Below, one piece after another: positions 8,126 through 17,197 of a DNA stretch of 64,000 nucleotides. Source of the stretch: JBBIQS01 sp037442205 (GTDB lineage: Bacteria; Myxococcota; Myxococcia; Myxococcales; UBA5297); contig JBBIQS010000031.1 of the NCBI GenBank assembly GCA_037442205.1, positions 1 to 64,000 of the forward strand, written 5' to 3'. The translations under genes were made by a program, and so were the position numbers. Numbering within the stretch: position 1 is the stretch's first letter; the number at the start of each line of letters is the position of its first letter. The notes beneath the pieces are model-generated. The model searched no databases. It had not been told where the DNA came from and saw only the letters and a list, made by a program, of their open reading frames with translations.

Positions 8126-9427
8126 TCAGGGTGGATTCCCGATCGGAGCGCTGCGCGCCGCCGGCGAGGGAATGGCCAGTTCGTCGGGCTCGGAGGGAAG
8201 GGCGAAGGGCGACGCTTCGGACGACACCACCACGTTCCTGGCCTGGGACAGCGGGCGCAGCGACTTGACCGTCTTCCATAGCAGGCTGGCCACCGGGGAG
8301 GAGGCAATCAGCGCCCGCAGCGCGTCCTTGCGCTCGCGCCGCTGCAGCGCCCGCTCCAAGAGCCGCAGCAGCTCCGGGGTGGTGCCACGGGACCGGGCCG
8401 CGTCGATCAGCTCGTTGAGCATCTGCGGCGGGTCCTGCGCCAGGCGGGCCTCGATGTCGGCGGGCAGCAGGTTGGGGAAGAGCTTGGCCTTGCGGCGCAC
8501 GCCCATGATCTCCAGGGCGAGCATGGTGCGAACGCACTTGCGGCAGCGGCCGCAGTTGTAGGGGCCGCTGCGGTTCTCCAGGCACACCCGCAGCCGGGCC
8601 AGGGCCTCCGGGTGCTGGGCCAGGGCGGCGATCTTGTCCACCCGCCGGGCCTCGGCGCCGTCGTGGACCACCTCCAGCCGCCCCGAGGACCAGAGCCCGT
8701 CGAGCAGGGGATGCGAGCCCCAGGGCACCAGCTGGGAGTAGGCGAAGCTGGAGGGGAAGATCAGGCGCTTGAAGCCCCCGCTCAGCGCCAGCGCCGCCGA
8801 GGCCAGCGCCGCGCTCTGGTAGGAGCGCTCGTAGTTCAGCTCGGGAAACAGGGTGCGCAGGTTGGTCTCGGCGCGGATCAGCCGGGCGCCGAACAGCGCC
8901 GCGCCCTCCTCGGCCAGCGCGACCGCGCCCTCGGCGTCCTCGGTCTTGTCCAGCGGCTGCTCCAGGCCCTTGATGAACAGCACGTGGGAGATGCGCTGCG
9001 CGGTGCGGCTCCACTTGGCCAGCGAGTAGTAGGAGTCGAGCCCGCCGGAGAAGAGCGAGGCGATGCGGTCGCCGCCCCGGCCCCGGGCGGCCGGGCGGGT
9101 CTGGGCGGTGAGCCGGGGCGGATGGAAGCCGAACTCGGCGGCGTTCCAGGCCAGCAGGATCTGCGCGGCGCGCTCGCAGTTGGCCAGCAGCCGCCCATCG
9201 ACCGGCGGGACCAACTCCAGCGGCTCGCGGCGCAGCATGCTCGCCGGCAGCAGCGCCACCAGGAACGGGTCGGCGCAGTCCACCACTGACGGCGCCTGCT
9301 CGGCAGGAAAGCGGTAGTAGAGCTCGCCCGCTCGCCCGTCCGCCCCGCGAATCGACCCCACCAGGCTCACCCAGCTCGCCGACTTCTCGACCCGAGTCGC
9401 GATCAGGCGCATGTGTGGCCCCTCCAC
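8126..9427 (-). CDS. PP-loop ATPase with C-terminal Zn-type Cys cluster (paralogue B)
   Basis: Tandem paralogue of the downstream gene, with the same layout: a conserved N-terminal region (YYRFPAEQAP, CERAAQILLAWNA), a PP-loop FSGGLDSYYSL, the block SYQSAALASAALALSGG and a CxxCxxC cluster NCGRCRKCVRTM. The last ~40 residues (Ser/Pro/Ala-rich) diverge completely from paralogue A. No queC partners (queD, queE, queF) or tRNA/DNA guanine transglycosylase lie nearby, so neither queuosine synthesis nor deazaguanine DNA modification is supported by context. The 84-base gap between the copies contains a separate promoter for paralogue A, so each can be expressed on its own. Confidence 0.85.
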   Translation of the reverse strand: MEGPHMRLIATRVEKSASWVSLVGSIRGADGRAGELYYRFPAEQAPSVVDCADPFLVALLPASMLRREPLELVPPVDGRLLANCERAAQILLAWNAAEFGFHPPRLTAQTRPAARGRGGDRIASLFSGGLDSYYSLAKWSRTAQRISHVLFIKGLEQPLDKTEDAEGAVALAEEGAALFGARLIRAETNLRTLFPELNYERSYQSAALASAALALSGGFKRLIFPSSFAYSQLVPWGSHPLLDGLWSSGRLEVVHDGAEARRVDKIAALAQHPEALARLRVCLENRSGPYNCGRCRKCVRTMLALEIMGVRRKAKLFPNLLPADIEARLAQDPPQMLNELIDAARSRGTTPELLRLLERALQRRERKDALRALIASSPVASLLWKTVKSLRPLSQARNVVVSSEASPFALPSEPDELAIPSPAARSAPIGNPP

Positions 9428-9436
9428 CTCCAGACA

Positions 9437-9464
9437 AAGCTAGGAGCCGTCGCATGAGTGGCAA
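9437..9464 (-). promoter_or_regulatory. Sigma-70-type promoter of PP-loop paralogue B
   Basis: Read on the minus strand: -35 TTGCCA (9459-9464), 16-base spacer, -10 TAGCTT (9437-9442). It matches the promoter of paralogue A in both boxes and in spacing; the flanking sequence between the boxes is also similar (GCGA and CTCC/CGCC blocks). Confidence 0.6.
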
Positions 9465-9576
9465 CTGAGGTCGTAAGTGCCTGAAATCGAAGCGCGATCT
9501 CAGGCTGGCGAGCGAGCGGAAGGCCACTCGATGGCTCAGCTGGCGAGAGTGGAACGGCGAGCTGGGTTGCCTGCGC

Positions 9577-9963
9577 TCAGGCTTCGAGACGCTCGGCCCC
9601 CGGCAGCTTCGACAAGCCCTGGTCGAACGTGCCGAGGGGAAGGTGGCCCGCGCGGCGGGCGACTTCGAGCACCAGGCAATCCGAGAAGCTGACGGACGAC
9701 TCCTTTCGATAGAGCAGGAGCGCGTCCCGGACGGCGTCGGAGCCGTCGACCACCAGGTCCTTGTGGTTGATGAGCATCTCGACAGCCGTGGCCAGTCGCC
9801 CGGCGTCGAGCTCGTAGACCGAGTCGAGGACCCAGACTGCCTCCATCAGCACGAGTTGGGAGACCCAGGCGCCCTTGGCAACGAAGTCCTCGGCTGCGGC
9901 CACCTGCGCCTGGTCATCGCGAGTGACCAGGCGCACGAGCACGTTGGTGTCAACGGCGCGCAT
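9577..9963 (-). CDS. vapC: PIN-domain ribonuclease toxin (VapC family)
   Basis: Toxin of a type II module; PIN-domain proteins cut RNA using Mg2+ held by four acidic residues. Here they are visible as MRAVDTNVLVR (D4), MEAVWVL (Glu near 40), SFSDCLVL (Asp near 94) and GTFDQGL (Asp near 113). At 128 residues it has the normal size for the family. Its start lies 14 bases inside the end of the upstream antitoxin gene, so the two are translationally coupled with antitoxin first, the usual vapBC order. Confidence 0.92.
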   Translation of the reverse strand: MRAVDTNVLVRLVTRDDQAQVAAAEDFVAKGAWVSQLVLMEAVWVLDSVYELDAGRLATAVEMLINHKDLVVDGSDAVRDALLLYRKESSVSFSDCLVLEVARRAGHLPLGTFDQGLSKLPGAERLEA

Positions 9964-10207
9964 GTCGCCTCTCCACTTGCTGACGGATGCCCTCTTTCAG
10001 GTCGTCAAGGGTCCGGGGCCTGGGGGCAGTCGGGAAGAGCGCCTGATGGATGTCCTCGGAGGTGTACCGGCCAGCCCGGCGCACGACAATCTTGTCGTCC
10101 TCCTCGTCCCACTCGAGGACGGAGCCGGGAGCGAGGCCGAGCTTCTTCCGGACTTCCGCCGGGACGGAGATCTGGCCTTGGGCGGTAATTTTCGAGTGCG
10201 CGATCAT
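9950..10207 (-). CDS. vapB: AbrB/SpoVT-type antitoxin (VapB family)
   Basis: Antitoxin and probable autorepressor. Residues ~3-48 form an AbrB/SpoVT swapped-hairpin DNA-binding domain (SKITAQGQISVPAEVRKKLG, then LEWDEEDDKIVVRRAGR). The C-terminal ~35 residues would wrap the VapC toxin. The ATG (MIAHSK) is preferred over a TTG two codons upstream because the promoter -10 box ends only six bases before it. The gene therefore probably yields a leaderless mRNA. It overlaps the toxin gene by 14 bases. Confidence 0.9.
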   Translation of the reverse strand: MIAHSKITAQGQISVPAEVRKKLGLAPGSVLEWDEEDDKIVVRRAGRYTSEDIHQALFPTAPRPRTLDDLKEGIRQQVERRHARR

Positions 10208-10213
10208 GTCCAA

Positions 10214-10242
10214 AACGTACTTTCGTTACCGCGGTAATGCAA
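10214..10242 (-). promoter_or_regulatory. vapBC promoter with embedded palindromic operator
   Basis: On the minus strand: -35 TTGCAT (10237-10242), 17-base spacer, -10 TACGTT (10214-10219), then six bases to the vapB ATG. The spacer contains the perfect 12-base palindrome TTACCGCGGTAA (10226-10237), which touches the -35 box. Binding of the AbrB-like antitoxin there would block polymerase, the usual autoregulation of such modules. Confidence 0.65.
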
Positions 10243-10541
10243 CGTCGCGCCATTGGGCGGCCTTCTCTCGGCACGATCCGACCCTCGACTTCCTCCCTCT
10301 CGTAGAAGCTGCCGACATCCTGGTCGGCTTGCCGCTTGCCGGGCGGCCTGGCTTTGCGAGCTGGCCGGTGAGGGCTCGGTTTCGCCAGGCAGACCGGCGC
10401 AGGGGCGCCCTCACGGAGCGCGAGCCTGGGACCGCATCCTGGCCGACTTTGCCCAGAGCTGAAGCCGCGCGTTGCCGGGGTATGCGCTGGCCGGGCCGGC
10501 TCCTGTAGCGCCCCGCGCTCGGCCGCGGTAAACGACTGCCC
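10243..10541. other. Intergenic, nothing recognised
   Basis: About 300 bases between the divergent vapBC promoter and rsmD. Short ORFs on both strands lack a ribosome-binding site and coherent codon use. No repeat, terminator or RNA gene is evident. Confidence 0.5.
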
Positions 10542-11102
10542 ATGCGAATCATCGCCGGCACTGCGCGCGGTCGCACTCTCAAGGGGCCGAAGGGGCCCGG
10601 GCTGCGGCCCACCGCCGACCGGGTGCGCGAGTCGATCTTCAACATCCTCGGGCAGTACTTCGACGGCATCGCGGTGCTCGACCTCTTCGCCGGCACCGGG
10701 GCCCTGGCGCTGGAGGCGCTCAGCCGCGGCGCCGCCCGGGCGGTGCTGGTGGACAAGGGGCGCGAGGCCCTCAAGCTGTGCCGCGAGAACGCCGAGTCGC
10801 TGGGCATGTCCGACCGCGCCGAGATCGTGGTCGCCGCGGTCGACGCCAGCGGCCTGGCCGGCTTGAAGGGGCGCGGCCCGTTCCAACTGCTCTTCGCCGA
10901 TCCGCCCTACGCCGACTTCACCCCGGCCAAGGTGCTGGAGCTGGTCGACGCTGCCGGGCTGGTGGCCGCCGGGGGCAGGGCAGTGGTCGAGCACGACAAG
11001 CGCTCCGAGGCCCCGGAGGCGGTCGGCGCCTTCCGCCTCGCCGAGACCCGCCGCTTCGGCGACACCGCGGTCAGCTTCTACGACCGCATTTTCGACACTT
11101 GA
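10542..11102 (+). CDS. rsmD: 16S rRNA (guanine(966)-N2)-methyltransferase
   Basis: Methylates G966 of 16S rRNA during 30S assembly using S-adenosylmethionine. The whole 186-residue product matches RsmD: an N-terminal [16 protein letters not shown] followed by [18 protein letters not shown]-binding motif [20 protein letters not shown] (~48-66), and catalytic motif IV ADPPY near residue 127. It is followed by coaD on the same strand, an association seen in many bacteria. Confidence 0.95.
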   Translation: MRIIAGTARGRTLKGPKGPGLRPTADRVRESIFNILGQYFDGIAVLDLFAGTGALALEALSRGAARAVLVDKGREALKLCRENAESLGMSDRAEIVVAAVDASGLAGLKGRGPFQLLFADPPYADFTPAKVLELVDAAGLVAAGGRAVVEHDKRSEAPEAVGAFRLAETRRFGDTAVSFYDRIFDT

Positions 11103-11134
11103 CGGCGCTGGACAATCGCGGCCTGATTCCGGCC

Positions 11135-11629
11135 ATGTCCTTTCACACCGTCATCTACCCCGGCTCCTTCGATCCGCCGACCAACGGGCACCTGTCGCTC
11201 ATCCATCGGGCGCTGCGGATGTTCGACAAGGTGATCGTGGCCATCGCCCACAACCCGAAGAAGACTCCCTTCTTCACGGTCGAGGAGCGCAAGGAGCTGC
11301 TGCTGGAGGCGGTCAACAAGGATCCCCGGGTCGAGGTCGATGCCTTCGAGGGGCTGCTGGTCGACTACGCCCGCCGCCGCAAGGTCAACGTGATGATGCG
11401 CGGGCTGCGGGCGGTCTCGGACTTCGAGTACGAATTCCAGATGGCCAACATGAACCGCAAGCTCGACAAGGAGCTGGAGACGGTGTTCGTGATGACCGGC
11501 GAGGACTACTTCTACATCTCCAGCCAGTTGGTGCGGGAGGTGGCCTCGCTGGGCGGCAACGTCGAGGACCTGGTGCCGCCCAACGTGCTCGCCAAGCTGC
11601 GGCAGCACTTCGGCACCCACAAGGCCTAG
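11135..11629 (+). CDS. coaD: Phosphopantetheine adenylyltransferase
   Basis: Transfers AMP from ATP to 4'-phosphopantetheine, giving dephospho-CoA. The 164-residue size is normal. The nucleotidyltransferase signature is [16 protein letters not shown] (~6-21) with its TNGH motif. The C-terminal ISSQLVRE block (ISSTxVR type in the family) is also present, as is the substrate region [28 protein letters not shown]. The ATG at 11135 is chosen because the N-terminus there ([12 protein letters not shown]) matches the family; longer readings run into the rsmD shadow frame. It is probably cotranscribed with rsmD (32-base gap). Its TAG stop shares the CTAG tetranucleotide with the convergent kinase gene. 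Confidence 0.96.
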   Translation: MSFHTVIYPGSFDPPTNGHLSLIHRALRMFDKVIVAIAHNPKKTPFFTVEERKELLLEAVNKDPRVEVDAFEGLLVDYARRRKVNVMMRGLRAVSDFEYEFQMANMNRKLDKELETVFVMTGEDYFYISSQLVREVASLGGNVEDLVPPNVLAKLRQHFGTHKA

Positions 11630-14600
11630 GGCTCGGCGCGCGGTCCGGTCCGTTCGTCGGCGGGCCGGCGGGGAAGGGCGAAGGAGAAGGTCGCCCCCTT
11701 GTCCAGCTCGCTCTCGGCCCAGATCCGCCCGCCGTGGCGGGTGATGATCCGCTTCACGTTGGCCAGCCCGATCCCGGTGCCCTCGAAGGCGTCGACGCTG
11801 TGCAGCCGCTGAAAGACCCCGAACAGCCGCTTGGTGTACTGCATGTTGAAGCCGACGCCGTTGTCCCGGACGTAGAACACCGTCTCCTGCTCGTCCTCGC
11901 GGAAGCCGATCTCGACCACCGCCTTGGCCCGCGGCCGGGTGAACTTGACGGCGTTGTCCATCAGGTTGAACAGCGCCTGGCGCATCAGGGCGCGGTCGGC
12001 GTGGATCGGCGGCAGCGGTGCGACCTTCCACTCGATGGACCTGCCGGCGGCCTCGAGCTGCAGGTCCCGGATGATCTCCTGGACCAGGTCGGACGCCGAC
12101 ACCAGCGTGGTGTTCAGCTCCACCCGGCCCATGCGCGAGAAGACCAGCAGGTCGTCGATCAGGTTGCCCATCTTCTGGGCCGAGCCGGCGATGGTCTGCA
12201 GGTAGTGGCAGGACTTGGCGTCCAGCGCCTCCCCGGAGCGCTCGGTGAGCAGCGAGACGAAGGCATCGATGTGCCGCAGCGGCGCCCGCAGGTCGTGGGA
12301 GACCGAGTAGGCGAAGGATTCCAGCTCCTTGTTGGCGGTCTCCAGCTGCGCGGTCCGGTCGGTGACCCGCCGCTCCAGCTCGGCGTTGAGTCGCAGCAGC
12401 TCGCCCTCGGCCCGCTTCTGCTCGGAGATGTCGATGCCGATCCCCACCAGGCAGCTCTCGCCCTGCAGCTCGATCCTCGAGGCGGGGAACAGGAAGGGGA
12501 TCTTCCTGCCGTCCCGGCACAGCAGGTGGCCCTCCGGCCGGGCGAAGCCCTTTTCGAAGGCCTCGCGGGTGGCCTGGGCCAGGTAGCCGCGCTCGTCCTC
12601 GGGGAACAGGGCCGCCGGGCTGGCCCGGGCGATCTCCTCGGCCGAATAGCCGGTGATGGTCTCCAGGTTGCGGTTCCAGCGCCGCAGCCTGAGCTGGCGG
12701 TCGATCAGATAGGCGACCACCGGCGAGGCGTTGACCGCGGTCTCGGAGAAGGCCCGCTCCTGCTGCAGCTCCTCCTCGGCCCGCTTGCGCTCGGTGATGT
12801 CCTGCACCGCCCCGATCCCGCGCAGCGCCTTGCCGGCGGCGTCGAAGCGGACCTCGCCCTTCTCTCGCACCCACTTCACCTGGCCGTCGGCCTGGATCCG
12901 GTGCTCCAACTCGTAGGGCTGCCCGCCCAGCGCCCGCCGCCAGGCCTCGTCGACCCTCTGCCGGTCCTGGGCGTGCACCCGCTCCACGAAGCCCGGGTAG
13001 GTCATCGGGGTCCCGAAGGGGAGGCCGAAGATGCGGTAGGTCTCCTCCGACCAGACCAGCTCTTGCGTGGTCAGGTCCAGCTCCCAGCTGCCGATGCTGG
13101 CGATGCGCTGAGTCGCCTTGAGGCTGGCCTCGCTGCGGGCCAGGGCCTCCTCGGCCACCTTGCGCTCGGTGATGTCCTGGACCGTCCCCCGCGAGCGCAG
13201 CGGCTTGCCGCTGGGGTCGAAGTCGGACTCGCACCGCTCGTGGACGTGCCTGATTCGCCCGCCCGGCAGCAGCAGCCGGTGGTCGATGGAGTACTTGGTC
13301 CGGGTTTCGAGCGAGCCCGAATAGGCCCGGTTGACCCGCTCCCGGTCCTCGGGGTGGATGGCCTCGAGAAAGGCCCCGTAGGAGGCGCCGAACCGGGCGG
13401 GGTCGATCTCGAACATCCGGTAGATCTCGTCCGACCAGGTCAGCCGGTCGGTGGCCAGGTCGAGCTCCCAGCTGCCGATGTGGGCCAGGCGCTGTGCCTC
13501 GTTGAGCCGGGCCACCGTCTCCTTCATGGCGGCCTCGGCCCGCAGCCGCTCGGTGATGTCGCGGGCCGCGGCGAAGACCCCCACGATCTCTCCCTTGGCA
13601 TTGCGGTAGACGGTGCCGTGGTAGTTGACCGCGGTCAGCCGGCCCGAGAGGTGGCGGATCACCAGCGGATAGTCGCGGACCTGGCCCTCGGCCAGCACCC
13701 GGCGGTAGCCCTGGCGGGCCTTTTCCGGCTCGGTGAAGTAGTCGGAGAAGTCGGTGCCGATCAGCCGCTCGCGCGGGATCCCGGTGACCTCTTCCGAGGC
13801 CCGGTTGACGTCGGTGATCTTCCCGGCCGGGCTGATGGTGACCAGCGGGTCGAGGCTGGCCTCGATCAGGCTGCGGGCGTAGGCGGCGCTCTCGGCGATC
13901 TTGCGCTGGGCGACGGTCTCCTCGGTGACGTCGAGCAGGCTGAACAGCAGCCCCTCCACCTTGCCGTTGGCGCCCTTGATCGGGTCGGCCCGCCAGTCCC
14001 AGTAGCTGACGCCGCGCTCCGGGTGCTCGGGGTACTCGAACGGCTTGGCGTAGAAGATCGCCGCCTCGCCGGTGTCCACCACGCGCTGGAAGATCCCCCG
14101 GTTCTCCTCGTCGGGATAGAGGTCGAAGTGGTTCTTCCCCGGGAAGAAGTCGGGGGTGTGCTGGTCGGCGTCGGCGTAGGCCTTGTTGACCTTGATGAAG
14201 TTGAAGTCGCGGTCCAGGTAGGCGAACAGCACGTGCACGCTGGAGAACATCCGCTCCAGCAGCGCGTTGTTGGTGCGGATCAGCTCCTGGGCTTTCTTCT
14301 GCTCGGAGATGTCGCGGGCGATGGCGGAGATGGCGATGATCTCGCCGCGCTCGTCGCACACCGGCGACAGCGAGAGGGAGACCTCCAGCCGCTTGCCGTT
14401 CTTGGCGACCCGGACCGTCTCGTGGCTGCGCACCCGCTCGCCCCGCAGGATCCGCGCGTGGAAGTCGAGCAGCTCGGCGCGCTTGTCCTCGGGGACGATC
14501 AGGAAGATCGACTGCCCGATGGCCTCCTGCGCGGCGTAGCCGTACATCCGCTCGGCACCGCGGTTCCAGCTGCTGATGACGTGGTTCAGGTCCTTGCCGA

Positions 14601-14685
14601 TGATCGAGTCCTCCGAGGACTCGACGATCGCAGCCAGGAAGGCGGCCTTCTCTGCGGCCGTGCTTTGCTCAGTCCGGGGACTCAT
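11626..14685 (-). CDS. Multi-PAS sensor histidine kinase
   Basis: Probably a soluble histidine kinase: no transmembrane segment is visible. With the ATG at 14685 (SD GAGG about 7 bases upstream) it is 1019 residues. Six PAS-type domains follow one another: [56 protein letters not shown], two near-duplicate [12 protein letters not shown] PAS units (each followed by a PAC-like DITERK/AEEAL segment), and [20 protein letters not shown]. The HisKA box is [17 protein letters not shown] with the phosphoacceptor His. The ATPase domain shows N-box [10 protein letters not shown]1 VRDNGVGF and G2 GTGIGLANV. There is no receiver domain or adjacent response regulator, so this is an orphan kinase. Longer starts at 14697 and 14751 exist. 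Confidence 0.94.
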   Translation of the reverse strand: MSPRTEQSTAAEKAAFLAAIVESSEDSIIGKDLNHVISSWNRGAERMYGYAAQEAIGQSIFLIVPEDKRAELLDFHARILRGERVRSHETVRVAKNGKRLEVSLSLSPVCDERGEIIAISAIARDISEQKKAQELIRTNNALLERMFSSVHVLFAYLDRDFNFIKVNKAYADADQHTPDFFPGKNHFDLYPDEENRGIFQRVVDTGEAAIFYAKPFEYPEHPERGVSYWDWRADPIKGANGKVEGLLFSLLDVTEETVAQRKIAESAAYARSLIEASLDPLVTISPAGKITDVNRASEEVTGIPRERLIGTDFSDYFTEPEKARQGYRRVLAEGQVRDYPLVIRHLSGRLTAVNYHGTVYRNAKGEIVGVFAAARDITERLRAEAAMKETVARLNEAQRLAHIGSWELDLATDRLTWSDEIYRMFEIDPARFGASYGAFLEAIHPEDRERVNRAYSGSLETRTKYSIDHRLLLPGGRIRHVHERCESDFDPSGKPLRSRGTVQDITERKVAEEALARSEASLKATQRIASIGSWELDLTTQELVWSEETYRIFGLPFGTPMTYPGFVERVHAQDRQRVDEAWRRALGGQPYELEHRIQADGQVKWVREKGEVRFDAAGKALRGIGAVQDITERKRAEEELQQERAFSETAVNASPVVAYLIDRQLRLRRWNRNLETITGYSAEEIARASPAALFPEDERGYLAQATREAFEKGFARPEGHLLCRDGRKIPFLFPASRIELQGESCLVGIGIDISEQKRAEGELLRLNAELERRVTDRTAQLETANKELESFAYSVSHDLRAPLRHIDAFVSLLTERSGEALDAKSCHYLQTIAGSAQKMGNLIDDLLVFSRMGRVELNTTLVSASDLVQEIIRDLQLEAAGRSIEWKVAPLPPIHADRALMRQALFNLMDNAVKFTRPRAKAVVEIGFREDEQETVFYVRDNGVGFNMQYTKRLFGVFQRLHSVDAFEGTGIGLANVKRIITRHGGRIWAESELDKGATFSFALPRRPADERTGPRAEP

Positions 14686-14956
14686 CCGAGGCCTCATTCG
14701 AGCGAGTGGCCAGACACGCTGGCGGCGCCGGGAGATCGACCTGCCGTGCAAGCGAGCGGCGGAGGCGAAGGGGCGATGTCCCCCTTTCTCAACGGCGCCC
14801 CCGAACGCGGATCCTCGGTGAAATCGCTCCAGAGTTCAACAGCTTGAAGTATTCGATCGCTAGCGCCGGGCCCCGCCAGTTCGGACGGCGAGCGAAGGCG
14901 AAGCCGCACGCCCAGCGAAGGGCGCGGCGGGAGGGGAGGCGATGAGGAGGGGGCGA

Positions 14957-15736
14957 CTAGTCGTGGAAGCCGAGCGCCTGCCAGGCCTTGCCGTTCTGGC
15001 GCCACAGCACCACCGCGGCCCGGCCGCCCAGGTTGCCGACGCTGATCATCGAGCCCTTGACCGGCCACTCGCGCATCTTGTCGGGCGGCTTGCCGTACTT
15101 CTCGATCATCTCGTCGCCGCTGAGGATCTCGATGTCGTAGAGCTTGAGGTCGCCGATCGGCTTGAGCTGCAGCGCGCCGCTCCAGCGCCGCTTGAGCTCG
15201 TCGGTGCTGCCGGCCTGGCGCCCCTCGAAGAAGAAGGGGACGCGGCTGAGGGTGGCCAGGGTCTCCAGGTCCTTGCGGAGGATGGCCTCGTAGAAGACGC
15301 GGGCGCTGGCGGCCAGCGTCTCGTCGACGGGCTTCTTGGGAGCCTGGGGCGCGGCGGGCTCGGCGGCTGCCGCCGGGGAAGGCTTGGCAGGGGCAGCCTC
15401 GGGAGGCTTGGGGGCGGCCGGCACCGACGACGCAGGGGCAGGCGCCGAAGCCGGGGCGGGAGCTGCCACAGCCGCCTTGGGCGCAGCCGGCTGGGCAGGC
15501 TGCGCGGGCTGGGCAGGAGCGGCCGGGGCCGCAGCCTTGGGAGCTTCCGCCTTGGCGGGATCGGCCTTGGGGGCCGGGGCCTCGACCTTGGGCGCGGGGG
15601 CTTCGGATTTGAGAGCGGCGGCCTCGGGGGGAGCGGCCGGCTTGGGGGCTTCGGCAGCGGGAGCCGGCTCCTCGGCAGACAGGGCCGTCGCCGGGAGCGC
15701 GAGCAGCAGCCAGGCCATCAAGCAGGAGCGGTTCAT
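14957..15736 (-). CDS. Exported Ala/Pro/Lys-rich protein with small C-terminal domain
   Basis: A signal peptide (MNRSCLMAWLLLALPATALSA) is followed by ~120 residues almost entirely of Ala, Pro, Glu and Lys, probably a flexible periplasm-spanning linker. The C-terminal ~115 residues are folded (ASARVFYEAILRKDLETLATLS to KAWQALGFHD) and resemble an NTF2/SnoaL-like or DUF4440-like domain: an opening helix 'FYEAILRKD' followed by an AVVLWRQNGKAWQALG strand pair. The function is unknown. It stands alone, with its own promoter upstream. Confidence 0.8.
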   Translation of the reverse strand: MNRSCLMAWLLLALPATALSAEEPAPAAEAPKPAAPPEAAALKSEAPAPKVEAPAPKADPAKAEAPKAAAPAAPAQPAQPAQPAAPKAAVAAPAPASAPAPASSVPAAPKPPEAAPAKPSPAAAAEPAAPQAPKKPVDETLAASARVFYEAILRKDLETLATLSRVPFFFEGRQAGSTDELKRRWSGALQLKPIGDLKLYDIEILSGDEMIEKYGKPPDKMREWPVKGSMISVGNLGGRAAVVLWRQNGKAWQALGFHD

Positions 15737-15763
15737 CCGAGCGCCTCGTCGAAGGGGGAAAGC

Positions 15764-15793
15764 ATGCTACGTTCCGCCTTCCGCAAGGGTCAA
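15764..15793 (-). promoter_or_regulatory. Sigma-70-type promoter of the exported Ala/Pro-rich protein
   Basis: Minus strand: -35 TTGACC (15788-15793), 18-base spacer, -10 TAGCAT (15764-15769), 27 bases upstream of the start codon. Confidence 0.5.
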
Positions 15794-15870
15794 GGAACAG
15801 ACGCTGTCGACGAGGAAGCGCCCGATCCGGCCGGCGGTTATTCTTCGACTTCACGAGTGAGGACATCCCC

Positions 15871-16185
15871 ATGAGCGACTTCCAGACCACCTCCAAGGCA
15901 GCCGAGGGCCTGAACCCCGAGGCGATGGCCCTTCTCCCGCGCGTGCAGGAGGCGATCGACGAGGTGCGCCCGGCGCTGCAGTCCGACGGCGGCGACATCG
16001 AGCTGCTGGGGATGACCGCCGACAAGCGGGCTCGGGTCCGGCTGGTGGGGGCCTGCTCCGGCTGCCCCTCGGCGCACATCACGCTCTCGTTGGGCGTGGA
16101 GAACTACCTGCGCGAGCGGGTGCCGGAGTGCATCGGCCTCGAGGTCGAGGGCCAGGGCCGGCCGTTCGAGTTCGAGGTCGAATAG
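15871..16185 (+). CDS. NifU C-terminal domain Fe-S scaffold/carrier protein
   Basis: Small Fe-S cluster carrier of the NifU-C/NfuA type. Residues ~22-100 match the domain, with IDEVRPALQSDGGDIELLGM and the cluster-binding CSGCPSAHITL (CxxC, near residues 62-65). It lacks the N-terminal A-type domain of NfuA and the NifU scaffold domain, so it is a stand-alone NifU-C protein of 104 residues. No isc or suf genes are nearby. Confidence 0.93.
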   Translation: MSDFQTTSKAAEGLNPEAMALLPRVQEAIDEVRPALQSDGGDIELLGMTADKRARVRLVGACSGCPSAHITLSLGVENYLRERVPECIGLEVEGQGRPFEFEVE

Positions 16186-16306
16186 CTGAGCGAGTGCGGG
16201 CGGTTGTCTGCTGATGCCGGCCTGTCGCCGCGCTGAGGCGCGGCGCGCGGGACCGGATCCCGGCGCCGGCAGCCCCGGCGCCCATCCCACGAAACTTCCT
16301 GGCGAA

Positions 16307-16978
16307 TCAGATGCCGGCGTCGCCAGTTCCGGCGTCGGGCGCGGCCTGATTCGGCACGCACCAGCGGTAGGCCTTGAGCCCGCCGGAGGTGATCTCCTCC
16401 TGGCAGCGGCAGTGCCACTGGCTGGGGCAGTCGTCGTTGGTCAGGCAGCGGGCGGCGGTGCAGTGGCGCACCGCCGAGAAGTCGTCCTCACCGAGGCAGG
16501 CGTTGGCGCCGCACTGCGGATGGGCTCCGAAGGTCGGACTTCCGCTGCACTCCTTGACCTGGGGAGCGGGCAGCCACTTGGCGGCGCCCTTGTAAACGCA
16601 CTTGCTGGCCTCGCAGACCAGGGCGTTGGGCGCCGAGCCGGCCAGCTCGCCGGGCTCGCAGTCGGCGGTGGTGGTGCAGGCGCTGCCGGCGGCGACGCGC
16701 TTCCAGGCCTGGCAGGCGTAGGCGAGCGGGCAGCCGGGGATCGACCAGTCATCGGTGCCGCAAGACTCGGCGCAGCGGCCCATCTCGGCGACGTGGCAGC
16801 CGAGACAGGGATCGGCTTCTTCGTCGGCGGACGGGGTGAGCTTGCCGATGATGTTGTTGAGGCAGCGCATCCCCGAGCAGTCGCACTGCTGCTGGACCGG
16901 CGTTCCCGTCTCCGGGCGCAGGCAGCCGGAGGTGGAGGCCAGGGCGATGCAAAGAGCCGATTTCAGAAGGAGTTTCAT
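16307..16978 (-). CDS. Cys-rich lipoprotein
   Basis: Signal peptide MKLLLKSALCIALASTSGC with a lipobox-like SGC (Cys19); the mature protein is 205 residues with about 24 cysteines, probably disulfide-bonded and outer-membrane anchored. Pairs such as CEPGELAG, CTTTADCEPG and CRCQEEIT recall the Cys-repeat surface proteins of myxobacteria. A single CLGCH sequence matches the CXXCH haem motif but is best explained by the high Cys content. SD GGAG lies upstream of the ATG. Confidence 0.82.
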   Translation of the reverse strand: MKLLLKSALCIALASTSGCLRPETGTPVQQQCDCSGMRCLNNIIGKLTPSADEEADPCLGCHVAEMGRCAESCGTDDWSIPGCPLAYACQAWKRVAAGSACTTTADCEPGELAGSAPNALVCEASKCVYKGAAKWLPAPQVKECSGSPTFGAHPQCGANACLGEDDFSAVRHCTAARCLTNDDCPSQWHCRCQEEITSGGLKAYRWCVPNQAAPDAGTGDAGI

Positions 16979-17107
16979 GGTGGGGCTCCGGGAGGCAAGG
17001 GGAGTGCCGGGAGGAGGGCGAGGCTATCGCAATCCCGCCCGCTTGGCGAGGCACAGGACATCGCGCGGGCATGGCCGAGAAGACCGCTCGGTTGCAGGGG
17101 AAAAGCG

Positions 17108-17137
17108 TTGACACTGGCCGGGGTAGCGGCATACGGT
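17108..17137 (+). promoter_or_regulatory. greA promoter
   Basis: Consensus -35 TTGACA (17108-17113), 18-base spacer, -10-like TACGGT (17132-17137). The predicted start of transcription is near 17144, just before the leader hairpin. Confidence 0.6.
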
Positions 17138-17146
17138 TTTCGGGTC

Positions 17147-17184
17147 GCGGCCGCCTCCTAGAGACTGGGGCGGCCGCCGTTTTT
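17147..17184 (+). terminator. Terminator-like hairpin in the greA leader (possible attenuator)
   Basis: Perfect 9-bp stem GCGGCCGCC (17147-17155) with GGCGGCCGC (17169-17177), a 13-base loop, then CG and five T residues (17180-17184). It lies between the promoter and the greA start codon and has the form of an intrinsic terminator. If used, most transcripts would end as RNAs of roughly 40 bases and readthrough would set greA expression. Confidence 0.6.
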
Positions 17185-17197
17185 GTTGGGAGCAGGC

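Noticed and set aside
6728..9427. CBASS or DNA-deazapurine modification system based on QueC-like genes
   Set aside because: No nucleotide cyclase, transglycosylase or DNA-modification partner lies nearby; both copies have individual promoters and look like a simple duplication.
11734..14847. 1037-codon plus-strand frame opposite the histidine kinase
   Set aside because: Antisense shadow; the kinase frame has all catalytic motifs and the opposite frame none.
16307..16978. Cytochrome c haem motif (CLGCH) in the Cys-rich lipoprotein
   Set aside because: Only one CXXCH in a protein with about 24 cysteines, and no axial-ligand context; chance occurrence is more likely.
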